From contig BCHS01000005.1 in assembly GCA_039545275.1 (NCBI GenBank), forward strand, positions 310,001 to 374,000: DNA of 64,000 nt, given 5' to 3'. Of the stretch, positions 53,225-63,870 are shown one piece after another. Both the position numbers and the translations under genes were made by a program. The notes under the pieces are model-generated. The model saw only the letters and a list, made by a program, of their open reading frames with translations, ran no database searches and was not told the origin of the DNA. The DNA comes from Pseudomicrostroma phylloplanum. Its lineage: Eukaryota; Basidiomycota; Exobasidiomycetes; Microstromatales. The number at the start of each line of letters is the position of its first letter. The stretch's first letter is position 1.

Positions 53225-56029
53225 TCAGAAGATCTGAGGAGCCGAGGGCCTGCGCAGGCCCTTTCGCTCCCAAGCCCTCCTGACCCAAGGGTGGTCCCGC
53301 ACCTGTGCGATCGTTGCCCTCCTCTCAGGGTCGACCTGCACGCATCCACAGAGCAAGTTGTAAGCCTCGGCACTCCAGCTGTTCTTGACACGGCTAGAGA
53401 TTCGGCCCTTTACGGCGGCGGCTGGCTCGGAAAAGGGGCACTCGCCACTCAGCAAGATGGAGAGGAGCACACCCAGACTCCAAACCTCGGCGTGAGGGGC
53501 ACGGTACTGTCGCCCCTGCAGAATCTCCGAGCTGGCAAAGGTCATTGTGCCGAAGAATCTGTCAAAGTAAGGAGCAGGCTTGCGAGGGTCGCTGATGACG
53601 GCCGAGCCAAAGTCGATGATCTTGACGTTCCAGTCAGAATCGATGACGCAGTTCTCGTCCTTGATGTCACGGTGGCAAATGCCCAACTGGCCCAGGTAGT
53701 AGACGGCTTCCACGATCTGGGCAAAGATCCACGATGCAACATCCTCAGAGAAGCGCGTGTGTTGCTCAATGCACTCAAAGAGGTCACGGGAGGTACGACG
53801 CTCCATAGGGGCAGGTCGCTGTGGTGGTGCCAGAGCGGCCTTTTGGGGAGTTACTTGGGTGAGCTGCTGCTGGGGCTTCGGGCTCGTGCTAACGGCTATG
53901 GAAGCCTCACATGGCTCCAGACTGCCGGGGGCAAAGACAGCAATGCCAGGACTCTTGGGTGGCAGCACAGCCGAGTTCGACTCTGGCGAAGATACCTCAG
54001 GCTTAGCTTCCTCGCCCACCTCAGGAGCCTTCCAGGGGGTGCCGTGCATTTCCATGACCAAGTAGAAGAACTCGTCATCGTCGAACAAGTCGATGAATTT
54101 GACGACACAAGGGTGGTCGACGACTCGCAAGACAAAGGCTTCCAATGGGATGACACCCATTGTGGGGTCACGCACCCAGCCGTGACTGGGCACCTTGTTC
54201 TTCCAGATGAACTTGACAGCTACCGGACGACCGTCGAATTTGCGGTGCGCGCCAACGACAAAGCCGAAGCCACCGCTGCCGAGCTCATCGCCGAGGGTGT
54301 AAGATGCAGCAAAGACCGGATGCAACGTACGCGTCGAGAGTGTCTTGCCAGAGACCGTCTTGGGTTCGGGTGCACGTGGCTGAGGTGCTGAGAGACTCTT
54401 CTCCATGGTCTGACTCTGCAGACTGGAATCGACGGGGGACAGGCGAAGGGAATTGATGACATTCTTTGCATCCTTGAGCTTTCGAGGTGAAGACGATGAT
54501 GCGGACGAGCCTCCGTCAGCCGAAGTAGACTCTCGGCTTGGGTAGGGAGCAACGCGGTTGGTCGATTTGCTCTTCGTGAGTTTGGTGGGTCGCGAGCTGC
54601 CCAGACGCGGAGGACTGTGAGAGTTCGCTGCTGGCACGTCGACTGGCTTACCACTGGCGCTGGATACCACCGGTGACATAGGTGGTGTCAGAGTGGTAAG
54701 CGAGGTAGAGGCGCTGTCCTGTGAGCTTCCGCCAGAGTATGCTGAGTTCGCAGAAGAATCGCTCTGAACGCTGACAGCGGCAAAGTCTCGCGACAAGGGC
54801 GACATGGGACCGAGAGAGCCTTGTCGGAGCAGCGGGGAAGACGGATACCCAGTGTGGACGTCGGACAAGCTGCCAGGCTTCCTGTAGTTAGTGCCGACGT
54901 TTCGAGCTGGCGTCGCAGTCACGTTGGGCAGTCGGTCTCCGCAGGCAACGACAAAGGGTGTTGGCGGCATGAACGGACTGACCGGTGAATCATTTCCCGT
55001 TGCGGCACCGTCGCGAGCGCCTGCGAAGACGGAACCTCCAGGAGTGTGAGGCATAGAGCGCTTGATGTCACGAGATGCTGACGTGTCGGTGCCCGCGATG
55101 GCGAGGGAAGGAAGCTTTCGTCGAGCTGCAAGGTTAGACGGACCACTGACGCTGAGCCTTGCGGAAGAGGTGCCGGCAAGACTGCTGCGATTGCTCGAGG
55201 AGCTGACAGTGTTTGCTCGGTCATCCTCTCCGAGGTGAGAGAGATTCACTCTGCCAGACAGAGGTGAAGCAGTGATGGGAACGTTGTTGCCCGACTTCAG
55301 CTTGCTTGCACCAGTGGTGGCGGTCGTAGCGGGAGACGAAGAAGAGTTCGTCTGCGGCAGCTCGCGAAAGAGTAGCGAAGAAGACAGCACAGGTCCGGAC
55401 CTCGGGGAGCAATTGAGGCCACTACCGCGCCGTGCGTTGTCGAGTCCATCCTCGGCGGAGATCTGGTAGGTGCTGTCAGAGTCGAAGTGGGGCAGGCGTC
55501 CTGGATACGTACCTCGAGCAGGTGTGGCAGGGAAGCAGTTGCCAGTCGACTCGAGCGACCGTGAGAGTTCCGACTCGTCATCGTAAGAGGACTCGGAAAC
55601 GGCCGAGGATGCGACCGAATGACCCGAGTGCGACGCGGTGAGGCCCATCCTGAAGCTTGCTTGTGTCCTCGCCTTGGCCTGCTCACAGGCGTCTGCAAGC
55701 GAGTGGTAACTGTCGTATGAAGGTTTGACGATGCCGCGGTTCATGTAGTCACCGTTCTCATTGCCGATGTCGCAATCCATGCTCATCTCGTTCCAGCGAG
55801 CTTGCTCTGAGCTGCCGTCCTCGGAAGAAGAGTTCTGGTCGCGATAGGAAGTGTAGGCGGCAGAGTTGCCCATGTGAGGGGCATTCTGAAGAGGAAGCCT
55901 GTCTGTTTTGAGCTGTGCTGGCGTCTGCTGATGTCTCTGTTGCTTCGTGAGGGAAAGATTGGACCTAGGCGACGCGGCCGCCTTCTTTGATCTGAGCACG
56001 TCGAACATGAGAGCGTCTTGGGAGCTCAT
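53225..56029 (-). CDS. Protein kinase related to PAS kinase, without a visible PAS domain
   Basis: A single exon from ATG 56029 gives 934 aa. About 565 residues of Ser/Pro-rich disorder come first. The kinase domain starts YTLGDELGSGGFGFVVGAHR, with the ATP-site lysine Lys606 in RPVAVKFIWKNKV. The catalytic loop is ICHRDIKDENCVID (Asp788) and the metal-binding motif IIDFGSAV (Asp806), then FFGTMTFASSEILQGRQY and EVWSLGVLLSILLSGECPF. DLFECIEQH, HRDIKDEN and the activation segment are closest in my memory to PAS kinases (Psk1/PASK), which link nutrient state to sugar storage and translation. I see no PAS domain. In the hinge, between YLVMEMHGTPW and RRTSRDLFECIEQ, about 80 extra Pro/Ser residues are inserted. 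All catalytic residues are intact. Confidence 0.9.
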   Translation of the reverse strand: MSSQDALMFDVLRSKKAAASPRSNLSLTKQQRHQQTPAQLKTDRLPLQNAPHMGNSAAYTSYRDQNSSSEDGSSEQARWNEMSMDCDIGNENGDYMNRGIVKPSYDSYHSLADACEQAKARTQASFRMGLTASHSGHSVASSAVSESSYDDESELSRSLESTGNCFPATPARGTYPGRLPHFDSDSTYQISAEDGLDNARRGSGLNCSPRSGPVLSSSLLFRELPQTNSSSSPATTATTGASKLKSGNNVPITASPLSGRVNLSHLGEDDRANTVSSSSNRSSLAGTSSARLSVSGPSNLAARRKLPSLAIAGTDTSASRDIKRSMPHTPGGSVFAGARDGAATGNDSPVSPFMPPTPFVVACGDRLPNVTATPARNVGTNYRKPGSLSDVHTGYPSSPLLRQGSLGPMSPLSRDFAAVSVQSDSSANSAYSGGSSQDSASTSLTTLTPPMSPVVSSASGKPVDVPAANSHSPPRLGSSRPTKLTKSKSTNRVAPYPSRESTSADGGSSASSSSPRKLKDAKNVINSLRLSPVDSSLQSQTMEKSLSAPQPRAPEPKTVSGKTLSTRTLHPVFAASYTLGDELGSGGFGFVVGAHRKFDGRPVAVKFIWKNKVPSHGWVRDPTMGVIPLEAFVLRVVDHPCVVKFIDLFDDDEFFYLVMEMHGTPWKAPEVGEEAKPEVSSPESNSAVLPPKSPGIAVFAPGSLEPCEASIAVSTSPKPQQQLTQVTPQKAALAPPQRPAPMERRTSRDLFECIEQHTRFSEDVASWIFAQIVEAVYYLGQLGICHRDIKDENCVIDSDWNVKIIDFGSAVISDPRKPAPYFDRFFGTMTFASSEILQGRQYRAPHAEVWSLGVLLSILLSGECPFSEPAAAVKGRISSRVKNSWSAEAYNLLCGCVQVDPERRATIAQVRDHPWVRRAWERKGLRRPSAPQIF

Positions 56030-59000
56030 GGCGGGCAGTGCAGAGAGTATAGAGGTAGAGATGATGCCCTGTCAAGAAGAATCAATCTTCGGCAGCAGGC
56101 CAGCAGCGACTCCGTTGTGGGAGTTTGCGAGCGAGCGAAGCGTGTTGGCGTTGGGTGGTGAGGTAGCAAGCAACGGCTGGCGGTGGTGAAGAGCGACGTG
56201 ACACGAAGTGTTGATGGCGGCGAGGTGGTACTGGAGCGCGAAGGAGTTCGAGATGGTGCTCGTGATTGTGACCTGAGTAAGGTGAGGAAGCTAGGTTAGG
56301 CTCTTCGTGTAGAGCTTGAGAGAGTTGCCTAGTGTGACTGATTAGTGGGGGCACTTTGGGAAGGAAGAGGAAGAAATACGGGACCAATGCACTTTTGAGG
56401 AGCAGACGGCAAATGGTTGATGGAGAGAGGCTTGAAGGTGGGAAGTGGAGAATGAGGGATGAACAAAGGAGATCGTATGATAAGAGCGCGAGGGTAGGTG
56501 GTAGGAGCTGGTTAGGGTGATGTATGTGCCGGCGAGGGGGGAGACGGGGCTAATGGAGGTGAGGGAGGGTGCGAGGCTCAACTGTAATAGGCACTTGCCA
56601 TTGAATTCGCCGGCCGAGGGGGGCCGCTGCAGGCGAGTTGTCGGGTACTTGATCGTCCCTTGTTCTGTGTCCCCGCTTGGTCCCACGATTACCCCCCGAG
56701 CCCTACCCGCGTGTGTTGCTAAACCATTGCATTCCCGTCCTAAGGCTAAAGCGATGAGAGGCGGCGGAGCCAGGAACCAGCCGGTACCTCCATTCGCGCC
56801 AGTAGCTCTACTGGCAGAGAGAAGAACACCGAGAATCAAGAGGGTGAGTTTTGCCTTTGCCCATTGCCCGCTCTGATCGCGAGCATGCATCCGGCGGGGT
56901 CCCAACTCAAACTAACTCCGGTCTCCTGGCTCCGACGTGCGGGTGTCAGCAGAGAACGTAAAGGTGTGGGAAATCGAAGCGGCGGAATGTTGCGCCTGGC
57001 GAAGAGTGAAGCAGGCGGGGCAAGGGAGCAGCAGCAATTCGAGGCGAGCGGTGGCTGGCCTTCACTCAGGGGGTTGGGTGAGTGGGGCAAGGTCGGGGGC
57101 ACGATGCGATGGCCAGTGAAAGCGCTCGCGGCCGTGCAATGAAGTGGACCACGGGGCTTCCTCCTTTTCCCTCGCCAGGGGGGTCCCCGTCTTTGCATCC
57201 TCCGCCGCACGCTATTAGCACTCCTCGGATCGCGATCCTGGGCGCTACCTGCGTAAAGCACCATGTTCAGAGGAGACTGCACAGTGAGGTAGCACATAGT
57301 TGCCATTGCCTCGAACCTAGTGGAGCCTGATTGCCCCACCCTAGCCGCGATAGACTCAAGATGGGAACGATCTACCTCGCGATTCTTCCATCTTTCCTGC
57401 CGGCGAACGGCTCAGCGTCACACGGGCAAACGTAATCTGATCAAGAGTCTAGAGGGGTGCGCCTGGCCTGGCAATATGTCCAAACGCCCTAGGCTCGGCA
57501 AGGCCCCGCCCACGCATGACAGTTCAGATTCGGTGGTTGCTGAAGCAAAGCCTAATTGTGTTCCGAATGTCGCCCGTAGCCCGTACCCGAGCCAACAAGC
57601 TCGGAGAATCGGCCCAGCCGAGGCCATTGAGCTTGGAAGCTTTCTTTGAGCTCCACTTCTCACACATCACAGCACAGCCGCTGGCCGAGCCTGTGGGGCG
57701 TGAGATTCTTTGCTTATTCTCCTATTCACGTCATGTCATTTCAAGACCACTCGGCTCCTGTGAAGATTCTCGCTGGAACGTTCAACAAAGGATCCCCGTG
57801 TGGCAATGGTACGAACAGGGAAACACTCTTCGTCTCTTGGCGGCGATGACAGCGTCCGCAATTGACGGATCAGAGGTCCTCTAACCCCCTTGCCCACAAG
57901 CTGTGTCATATCCTCCAGCCCCGCCCTTGGTACTCGTGTCCCAGAATCGTCTGAGCTCATCTGATTCAGGAACATATAGACGCAATCTCTAGGGCTTTCT
58001 ACCTCCCCCGCACAGCATTACTCTGCCGACGCTTTCGACTCCGCTGCCTTTGTCGGATCACGCGTCGAGGACGCGTCTGCAGGTCTGTTGCCCCGACCGG
58101 GCTGAGCGGGGTTTGGGTGGCTGCCTGCCTACCCAAAGAGGGAAACTGTCACGGGTGCCAAGCCAGAGAGGGCCATTTTGCCACATTGCGTGCACTTTGA
58201 TCTGCGGGTGCGGGGCGTCGCCCCTTTGACATGATGTCGCCGCGAGCATAAGCAAGGGATGAGACTCATTCTCGGAGACAAAAAAGCCACAAGCTCATTC
58301 ATCATCACCTTTCGTGCGGGAACCTATGTCGCCCTCACCGGCTCGATCTTCGGAGCAGAAACGAGCCGGCCGAGGTTCAGGTCGCGGTACCAACCCCCCC
58401 CACCTCTCCGAGCCGCGTCCCGGCCAGTTCTTCGCAGACTTCGATAGTATCCGTTCGGCCTTTGCTTGGGCTTTTGCTTGGGCCTTTACCTTTTCTTGAT
58501 CCTTTGTGCTTTATTCCTCACGTGCATTGCCCCGCACATGTCTCACCGCGGCCTACGATATCGCTGAGACTGACTGGAGTGTGCGCCGTGCGGTCTCGGG
58601 CTGCAGAACCAGTCGCAAATGCCGAGATTTCGGACGTGACCCATGGCTTCGGTCTGCGAAGGGACCCGTGCGATAAATCGGCCATGCAATTTGGTCAGCG
58701 CGGCAGATATGGGTCTCAGCAAAGCAGGTTGTCAGCTGCTTTCATGACATGTTCCATCAGCACCCCTGATTTTGAAGCCTGTCGCGGAATGTCTGGTCCG
58801 TGGTCCCTGCTGTCTGACATCTCATGCTTACATGGGAACCATTGTGACCCCGAGTCATCTCGGGGTGTCCGAAACATTCGCCGAGATCGGGCAAGCGTGG
58901 GAAGTCGTCAAGGTGCGAAAGCGGGTGTCGATGTCAAGTTCTGGGAGCGTTGCCAAGCTTCCGGCAAAGGTCTACATTTGCCATGTGAGCAACATTATGT

Positions 59001-60101
59001 CAGCCTACTGACACACAAAGCTCAAGAGCAGAATGCAGGAAGGAAGATCTCCTGGTCTTGATTGGTTATTGCCGAGTTGTTGAAGGCTACGTGAGGCATG
59101 TGCGATCATCCGTGGCTCACATCAGGCACGCGTTTTGCTCCGAACGGGCCCTGATCTCGCACCTCTTTGCTGTGGGGGTAAAGGTCAGCGCAAGAGATGG
59201 TAGGTAATTGATGTCTCTTGCGCGACCCTGAAGGACAACGACCCTGCTTGCCGAGCTCGCTTAACGAACTAAAGATACCACTCACGCAAGTTGCAAATTA
59301 GCACGGTTCCAACGGACCTTGCCTGTCAGCATATTTGCTACGATCTCCCATTCTCCTTGCATGGGGACACCCAGGCACTAATGGCATGCTCGCTTATCCT
59401 CGCTTGTGGGGAGGACAAGGGTCTTCGGCAGATGCACTCATATGCCCTAGCACAGTCCCTGGGGCTGCTCCTCCCAACCCAAGGGTAATGGTCTTCGGCC
59501 AGATGCACTACTACGCCCTGTTAGCCGAATGCGTACGGCAGATGCACTGCTACGCCCTACTAGCCGAGGTCGTAGAGCCGGAGCTACAGCCTAAGGGTCA
59601 GGGTCCTCGGCAGATGCAGTGCTACGCCCTTTTAGCCGAGTTGGTATAGCCAACGCTCCCGCCTTACCTTTCTAGGTCAGGGGCCATGAGCTTCACACAT
59701 TTGATTGATGGAGACGAAGAATGGGAAATGTATTCACAAGGCAACCAGGCCAGCTGGTCTAGGGACTGAATGAGGTGAAAGTAGGGAGACGCGGCGAGGA
59801 AACGTGGCGAGGAGGCAAAACCACCCTTTGTGTCGAAGTCTTGCCGATCGATGAAGCAAGGGTAAGGAGAAGGAAATGAAGGACTGACTGTGATGATAAG
59901 GAGAATAATGTAATCGAGAAGAGAAAGGCGAATGAGAGAGCACGACTCTGATGCGGAATGGTGGTATGCAGAGCATGATGTAGGGAGTCGTTCGTGTCGT
60001 TGAGTCGTAAGAGGTCGTCAAAAGGCCGAGTTGCAGAGAAAGGGCCTGCGGCCTCTACTTTGCCTTTGCTATTCGTGAATCGTAGATGGCTTCCGCTGTG
60101 A
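56030..60101. other. Gene-poor stretch, about 4.1 kb
   Basis: No supported protein gene. The kinase promoter must lie at the left end, and the 3' end of the Rab-like gene at the right. Open frames here are short, occur on both strands and show no family motifs. A tandem repeat sits at 59422-59640. The middle (about 57300-59400) may be a decayed mobile element, but I found no RT, transposase or LTR signature. Confidence 0.5.
59422..59640 (+). repeat. Imperfect tandem repeat, four copies, partly peptide-preserving
   Basis: A core like CGGCAGATGCACTGCTACG, continuing CCCTNTTAGCCGA, occurs four times, starting near 59422, 59492, 59533 and 59604. Each copy begins with CGGC and, in copies 2-4, ends GCCG, so each could form a stem. 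Spacing is uneven: about 70, 41 and 71 bp. The longer flank (CAAGGGTNNNGGTCTTCGG) is repeated too. In one frame copies 2-4 encode the peptide QMHYYALLAE or close variants. That frame lacks an ATG at its beginning. Confidence 0.75.
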
Positions 60102-62087
60102 TCAACAGCAAGACCAGTCATTGGCGCCCTGGCGCCCCTTGCTGCCCACACCTTCGCTACTCTGATCGGCGTGCAAGAAGATACTGTTGCGTTCTCGAGC
60201 CAGACGTCGCTGTTCAATCTCTTCTCGACGTAGCACGAGTTTCTGTGTGATCGCGAGGAACACTAGAGTGAAAGAGGGGGGTGATGCGGTTCAATCAAAG
60301 GGTGCAATATCATCTCCGTGCCTCACGGCCCAGAACTCACCCTCTTCAATTCCGCGATCATCCTTCGAGCTCACTTCGCTCACTTCAATGTTCATATTGT
60401 CATCCCCTGGCAGGAGTAGGATCGTTGCATCACCGGCGCTGTCACTGCATGCGCCACTTCCCGAGCCGTTGGAGCTGTCGGATGCCCTCATAACGGAACC
60501 TCCGCTTCGGCCCGTCGAAGGGAATGCGGTAGCAAACCGTGATGCTGATTCCATCGCCAGATTGCCAAGCGAGCTGAGCCTCGATGTGCTTTTGCTCATC
60601 GGATTGCTAGATTGAGCTGACGTCTGAGAAGCTTGACTGGCAGCAACTGCAGCTGCTCGCTCTGGGTGTAGCCACTGTAAGACTTGTTCCCTGGCCTGGT
60701 GCGGCCCGATCTGTCTTGAATCTGCGAGATCTAATTTGGCTCCCACCACGTGTATGATGAGATCGTCGCCCATGTTCTTCTTCAGCTCGTCAATCCAGTA
60801 CTTGAGGTCATCGAAGCTGCGCCGTGATGTAATGTCGTAGACGAGGAGAGCAGCGTGGCTACCTCTGTAATACATTGGAGCAATGGCTCGCCACTTCTCT
60901 TGGCCAGAAGTATCCCACAGCTGCAGACGACAATTCACGTTGTCTACGACGAGCTTCTTGGTGAGGAATGCCGCTCCAATGGTCGAGGGGACAGCAGAAG
61001 GGTTGAACTGTCCAGAAGCATAGCGATATGCTAATGAAGTCTTGCCCACGCCTTGTGAGCCCAGGACAACAAGCTTGGCCTCCAAGCCTCCCCGCATCGC
61101 AGCCGAGCGTGACATCGTCCGTTCATCTGCTTCCGGTTCCTGTACAGGCTCTGCCTTGGTGAGTGCGATGACCGGCGCCTGGCCGACAAAGGATGGCCGA
61201 CGTGAAGCCGTCACGTTTGGGGGCGGAGATTGTGCATCCCTCTGAGCAGCCTCTGCAGCCACATCTTCCAGAGTGACGTACTGATTCGTCGTCAAAGTAT
61301 CACTAGCACTCTCACGTCGCTTCAGGTGTCCGTTGGGCGAACGTAGCGACTGAGTTCGATTTCTGAGATAATTCGGTGAGGATATCGTCGAAGTCATTCG
61401 AGGACGGACAGGAGATACGAGGGTAGTGCTCCGACCCAATGATTTGGTAGGAGGAGAAGGTCGTGGAGGTGAAGATGCTTGGCTGCCCGGAGGAGAGGAG
61501 CCAGAAGCGGCCTGGAGCATAGAGACAGCAGCGGAAGATCCGCCACTGATGCTGTGCCTTTTGAGCGAAGTGCGGGTTGTAGCCGTCGTTGGGGTCGTAG
61601 CAGGAGTCTGATCCTGCCGAGGGCTCAACAGAGGAGTGACTTGGCTAAGGCTCATGAGTCTAGGTCTGATCCCATCTTTGGCAATATGCGCTGGCGTCGA
61701 GGCAGTAGTCAGCGACAGAGTAGAGGATCTTGCATGTTGTGTACCGTTACGTTCGACGCTTGAGCGCGACGGCGAGCGCTCGGCTCGTTGAGGTTTATAT
61801 ACCCCTGTGTTCTTGCCCGCCTCCGATGGAGGAAACGCTGAGAATGAAGGAGGCTTGGACGCCTTAGGAGGGCTAATCCTCTCAGTCGTCTTGTGTGCTT
61901 GTCTCTGATTACGTATGTCCTTGTCGAAGCCAGTCTCGCTGCTACTGTTGGTATCCAAGACAGGGGGTGGCGATGCCGAGTACGTCGCAGCTCTGCCCAA
62001 GGACCAAGTGAATCCATCCACGAGGGACGAAGTGCGATCTCTGTGTAAGGCAAATGTCCCTGGCGCAGCCTCGACGTGGCCGGCCAT
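60102..62087 (-). CDS. Rab-like small GTPase with long N-terminal extension and CC tail
   Basis: Exons 62087-60341 and 60262-60102 join in phase 1 to 635 aa. Residues 1-335 are Ser/Thr/Pro-rich disorder. The G domain has the P-loop VLGSQGVGKTS (343-350), switch I STIGAAF, and LWDTSGQEKWR (G3, Asp392; Ala of the usual DTAGQE is Ser). G4 reads GAKLDLAD where NKxD is usual, so the Asn is replaced by Ala-Lys context (AKLD). About 90 residues of Ser-rich insert precede G5, which reads VSSKDDRGIEE. The second exon completes the last helix (VFLAITQKLVLRREEIEQRR) and ends DWSCC, a double-Cys site for geranylgeranylation. Without that exon the protein could not be anchored. Rab GTPases direct vesicle traffic. 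A Rab5/Ypt5-like class is possible but I cannot assign it. Confidence 0.93.
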
Positions 62088-62996
62088 TCCACCTACCCAG
62101 GCAGTGCCGTGAGAGGGGAGACGTTGAGGAATGGGACGGACACGAAGAGGAAAGGGGATACCGATGGCAAGCGAGGCAAGAGGGAAAGTGTTGCTCAGCC
62201 TCTCCCCACACTTGGGCCGGTGCCAATTTTCAGCCCCGCTGGGAGCGGAGTCGAATGGCAGCCGAGAACAACACCTCAGTCAGAAGTGCCTGGCTAGCAC
62301 ACAGCAGAGGGGCCCTTTCAGACCACTGGTGGCGAGCAGAGATGTAATGGAAGTGGGAGCGAAAGGAAGAGGAGGTGAGAGTGAAAAGACTGACTGCCCT
62401 GCGGCTCTGGGGAGGCCACGAGGGGTCGAGGTGATGGGTCAGGAGACACCTGCGGGTAGCTGCAAGACAGACGAGCGGAGAGCGACTTGCCTGCTTCTGG
62501 GTGTGCTCCGCTCAGGCGTGACGGAACAGGATACGGGCTGCCCGCCCGGAAAGAGATGAAGGCGCGTAAAGTCGTTTGAGAGGTGAGTAGTGAGATACTG
62601 GGCTGTGTCCGGAGTACGGTACGATACGAGGGACATCGTACGTCATCGACAGCACAGCACCGTCTCTGCCTCGGGGGCTGACATTTGTCAGCTCCTGCCG
62701 ACGCCGACCCAATGTGTTACCGCCCTGATCGCAGGTACTCAAGAGGCGCTACGCTACTGCTATGAGCTATTTTCTGATCCTTCAAAGAAATCTACCAGGG
62801 GTTGTGAGCTCGAGTAGCAGACGACATCGGCATTTGTGATCGGGTATTTCATGGCTCAGATTCGGCTTTGCCTTGGCACCCGGGCCCACACAGTGGTAAG
62901 TCTCAGCCTGTGCCACCTGCCGATTGATGACATGCCAGTCGGTGACCTCATCGCTGACCGGATTGCTGCGTATGACCCGGGTTTGTTTGCTCTCGC
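62088..62996. other. Intergenic: Rab-like gene promoter and BET3 3' end
   Basis: 909 bp with no supported gene. Both neighbours are on the minus strand. A CT/GA-rich stretch near 62340-62420 is probably part of the Rab-like 5' leader. Confidence 0.55.
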
Positions 62997-63870
62997 CTAA
63001 TCATCCGCCGGCGGCGCCTCCTCCTCCATGAACTTCACGAGTCTGACCCTCAATTCAGTCTGTTCGTCTCCTCTCAGTACATCCGACACAAAGTACGCCG
63101 TTGTCTGCAATTGCACCTGGGGACGGGCAAGAGCATCAGAATCTATGGTCAGCAACACTGTGATGCCAGGGACATCAGCCCAACTCACCATCTCGAGAGC
63201 GCCTCGGATAACACCGGCCAGAACGTTGCTCCACCACAAGCCCCCCTCCCGCGCATCCGGGGGCATTTCTACAAACTCTGATAGTGGATTCTCCTCCAAT
63301 ATCAGAGAGAATTCCTGCTGTGGTTGCTGATTCTGCGAGACGCCTGTAGGATTCGACCCCGAGGCATCGGCTGGCATCGAGCTTCGATTGTGGTGGATGA
63401 CGGTTGGGGTGGTATTGAGGAACATCTTGAAGCCCACTTTGCTGATGACCTCGCCTGTGTCGCGGAAGTCTGTACATCTCGGCATGTTTGTACGAGCTAG
63501 AAAGTCCTCGATCAGCCGCGTACCAATGTTATAGCCCCTGAACATCAGGCAGGTGTGCAGTACGAGAGTAAGATGGACGTTGCTGGCGCATCAGTCAGCG
63601 GGCTCCGCGTCAACTCACATCTTGTCCAGCTGCTTGTTCACTTCACTATAGTCTTGATAGTCTTTGATGAGCTGGATGACCAGTGCACCATATGTCATCG
63701 TGAAGAGCTCACTCGACTGGCAGATGGTGGGAAGGTGATCGCATCTAGGCATGCATCAGCTTGGCCTGCTGGGCTACATCGAGCTCTGGGCACACGGCCC
63801 CACTCACCACCTTGTCTGTCCTGTTCCTCCATACCTCATCTCCTGCGGTCTTGTATTGCTTGTTTGACAT
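62997..63870 (-). CDS. BET3: TRAPP complex subunit Bet3 (TRAPPC3)
   Basis: Exons 63870-63808, 63716-63619, 63537-63189 and 63116-62997 join in phase to 209 aa. Bet3 is the core of the TRAPP tether, which activates Ypt1/Rab1 on ER-to-Golgi vesicles. Text follows the family from end to end: YKTAGDEVWRNRTDKV, ELFTMTYGALVIQLIKDYQD, QLDKMGYNIGTRLIEDFLAR, then RC (Cys75, the position acylated in relatives) and DTGEVISKVGFKMFLN. SNVLAGVIRGALEM and FVSDVLRGDEQTELRVRLV close the protein. About 20 residues (Ser/Gln/Pro-rich) are inserted after HHNRSS compared with the usual protein. The third intron (63188-63117) is 72 nt with no in-frame stop, so its retention would add 24 residues; family alignment from memory supports removing it. 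Confidence 0.96.

Noticed and set aside
53057..54391. 444-codon plus-strand frame
   Set aside because: It lies antisense to the kinase catalytic domain, which explains the conserved sequence. It shows no domain of its own.
59335..59649. Open frame through the tandem repeat as a full protein gene
   Set aside because: No ATG at the beginning and no splice support; kept as a repeat and a finding only.
60291..60340. Rab-like protein ending with APFD
   Set aside because: That end is read-through into an intron; splicing gives the last helix and a CC prenylation tail.
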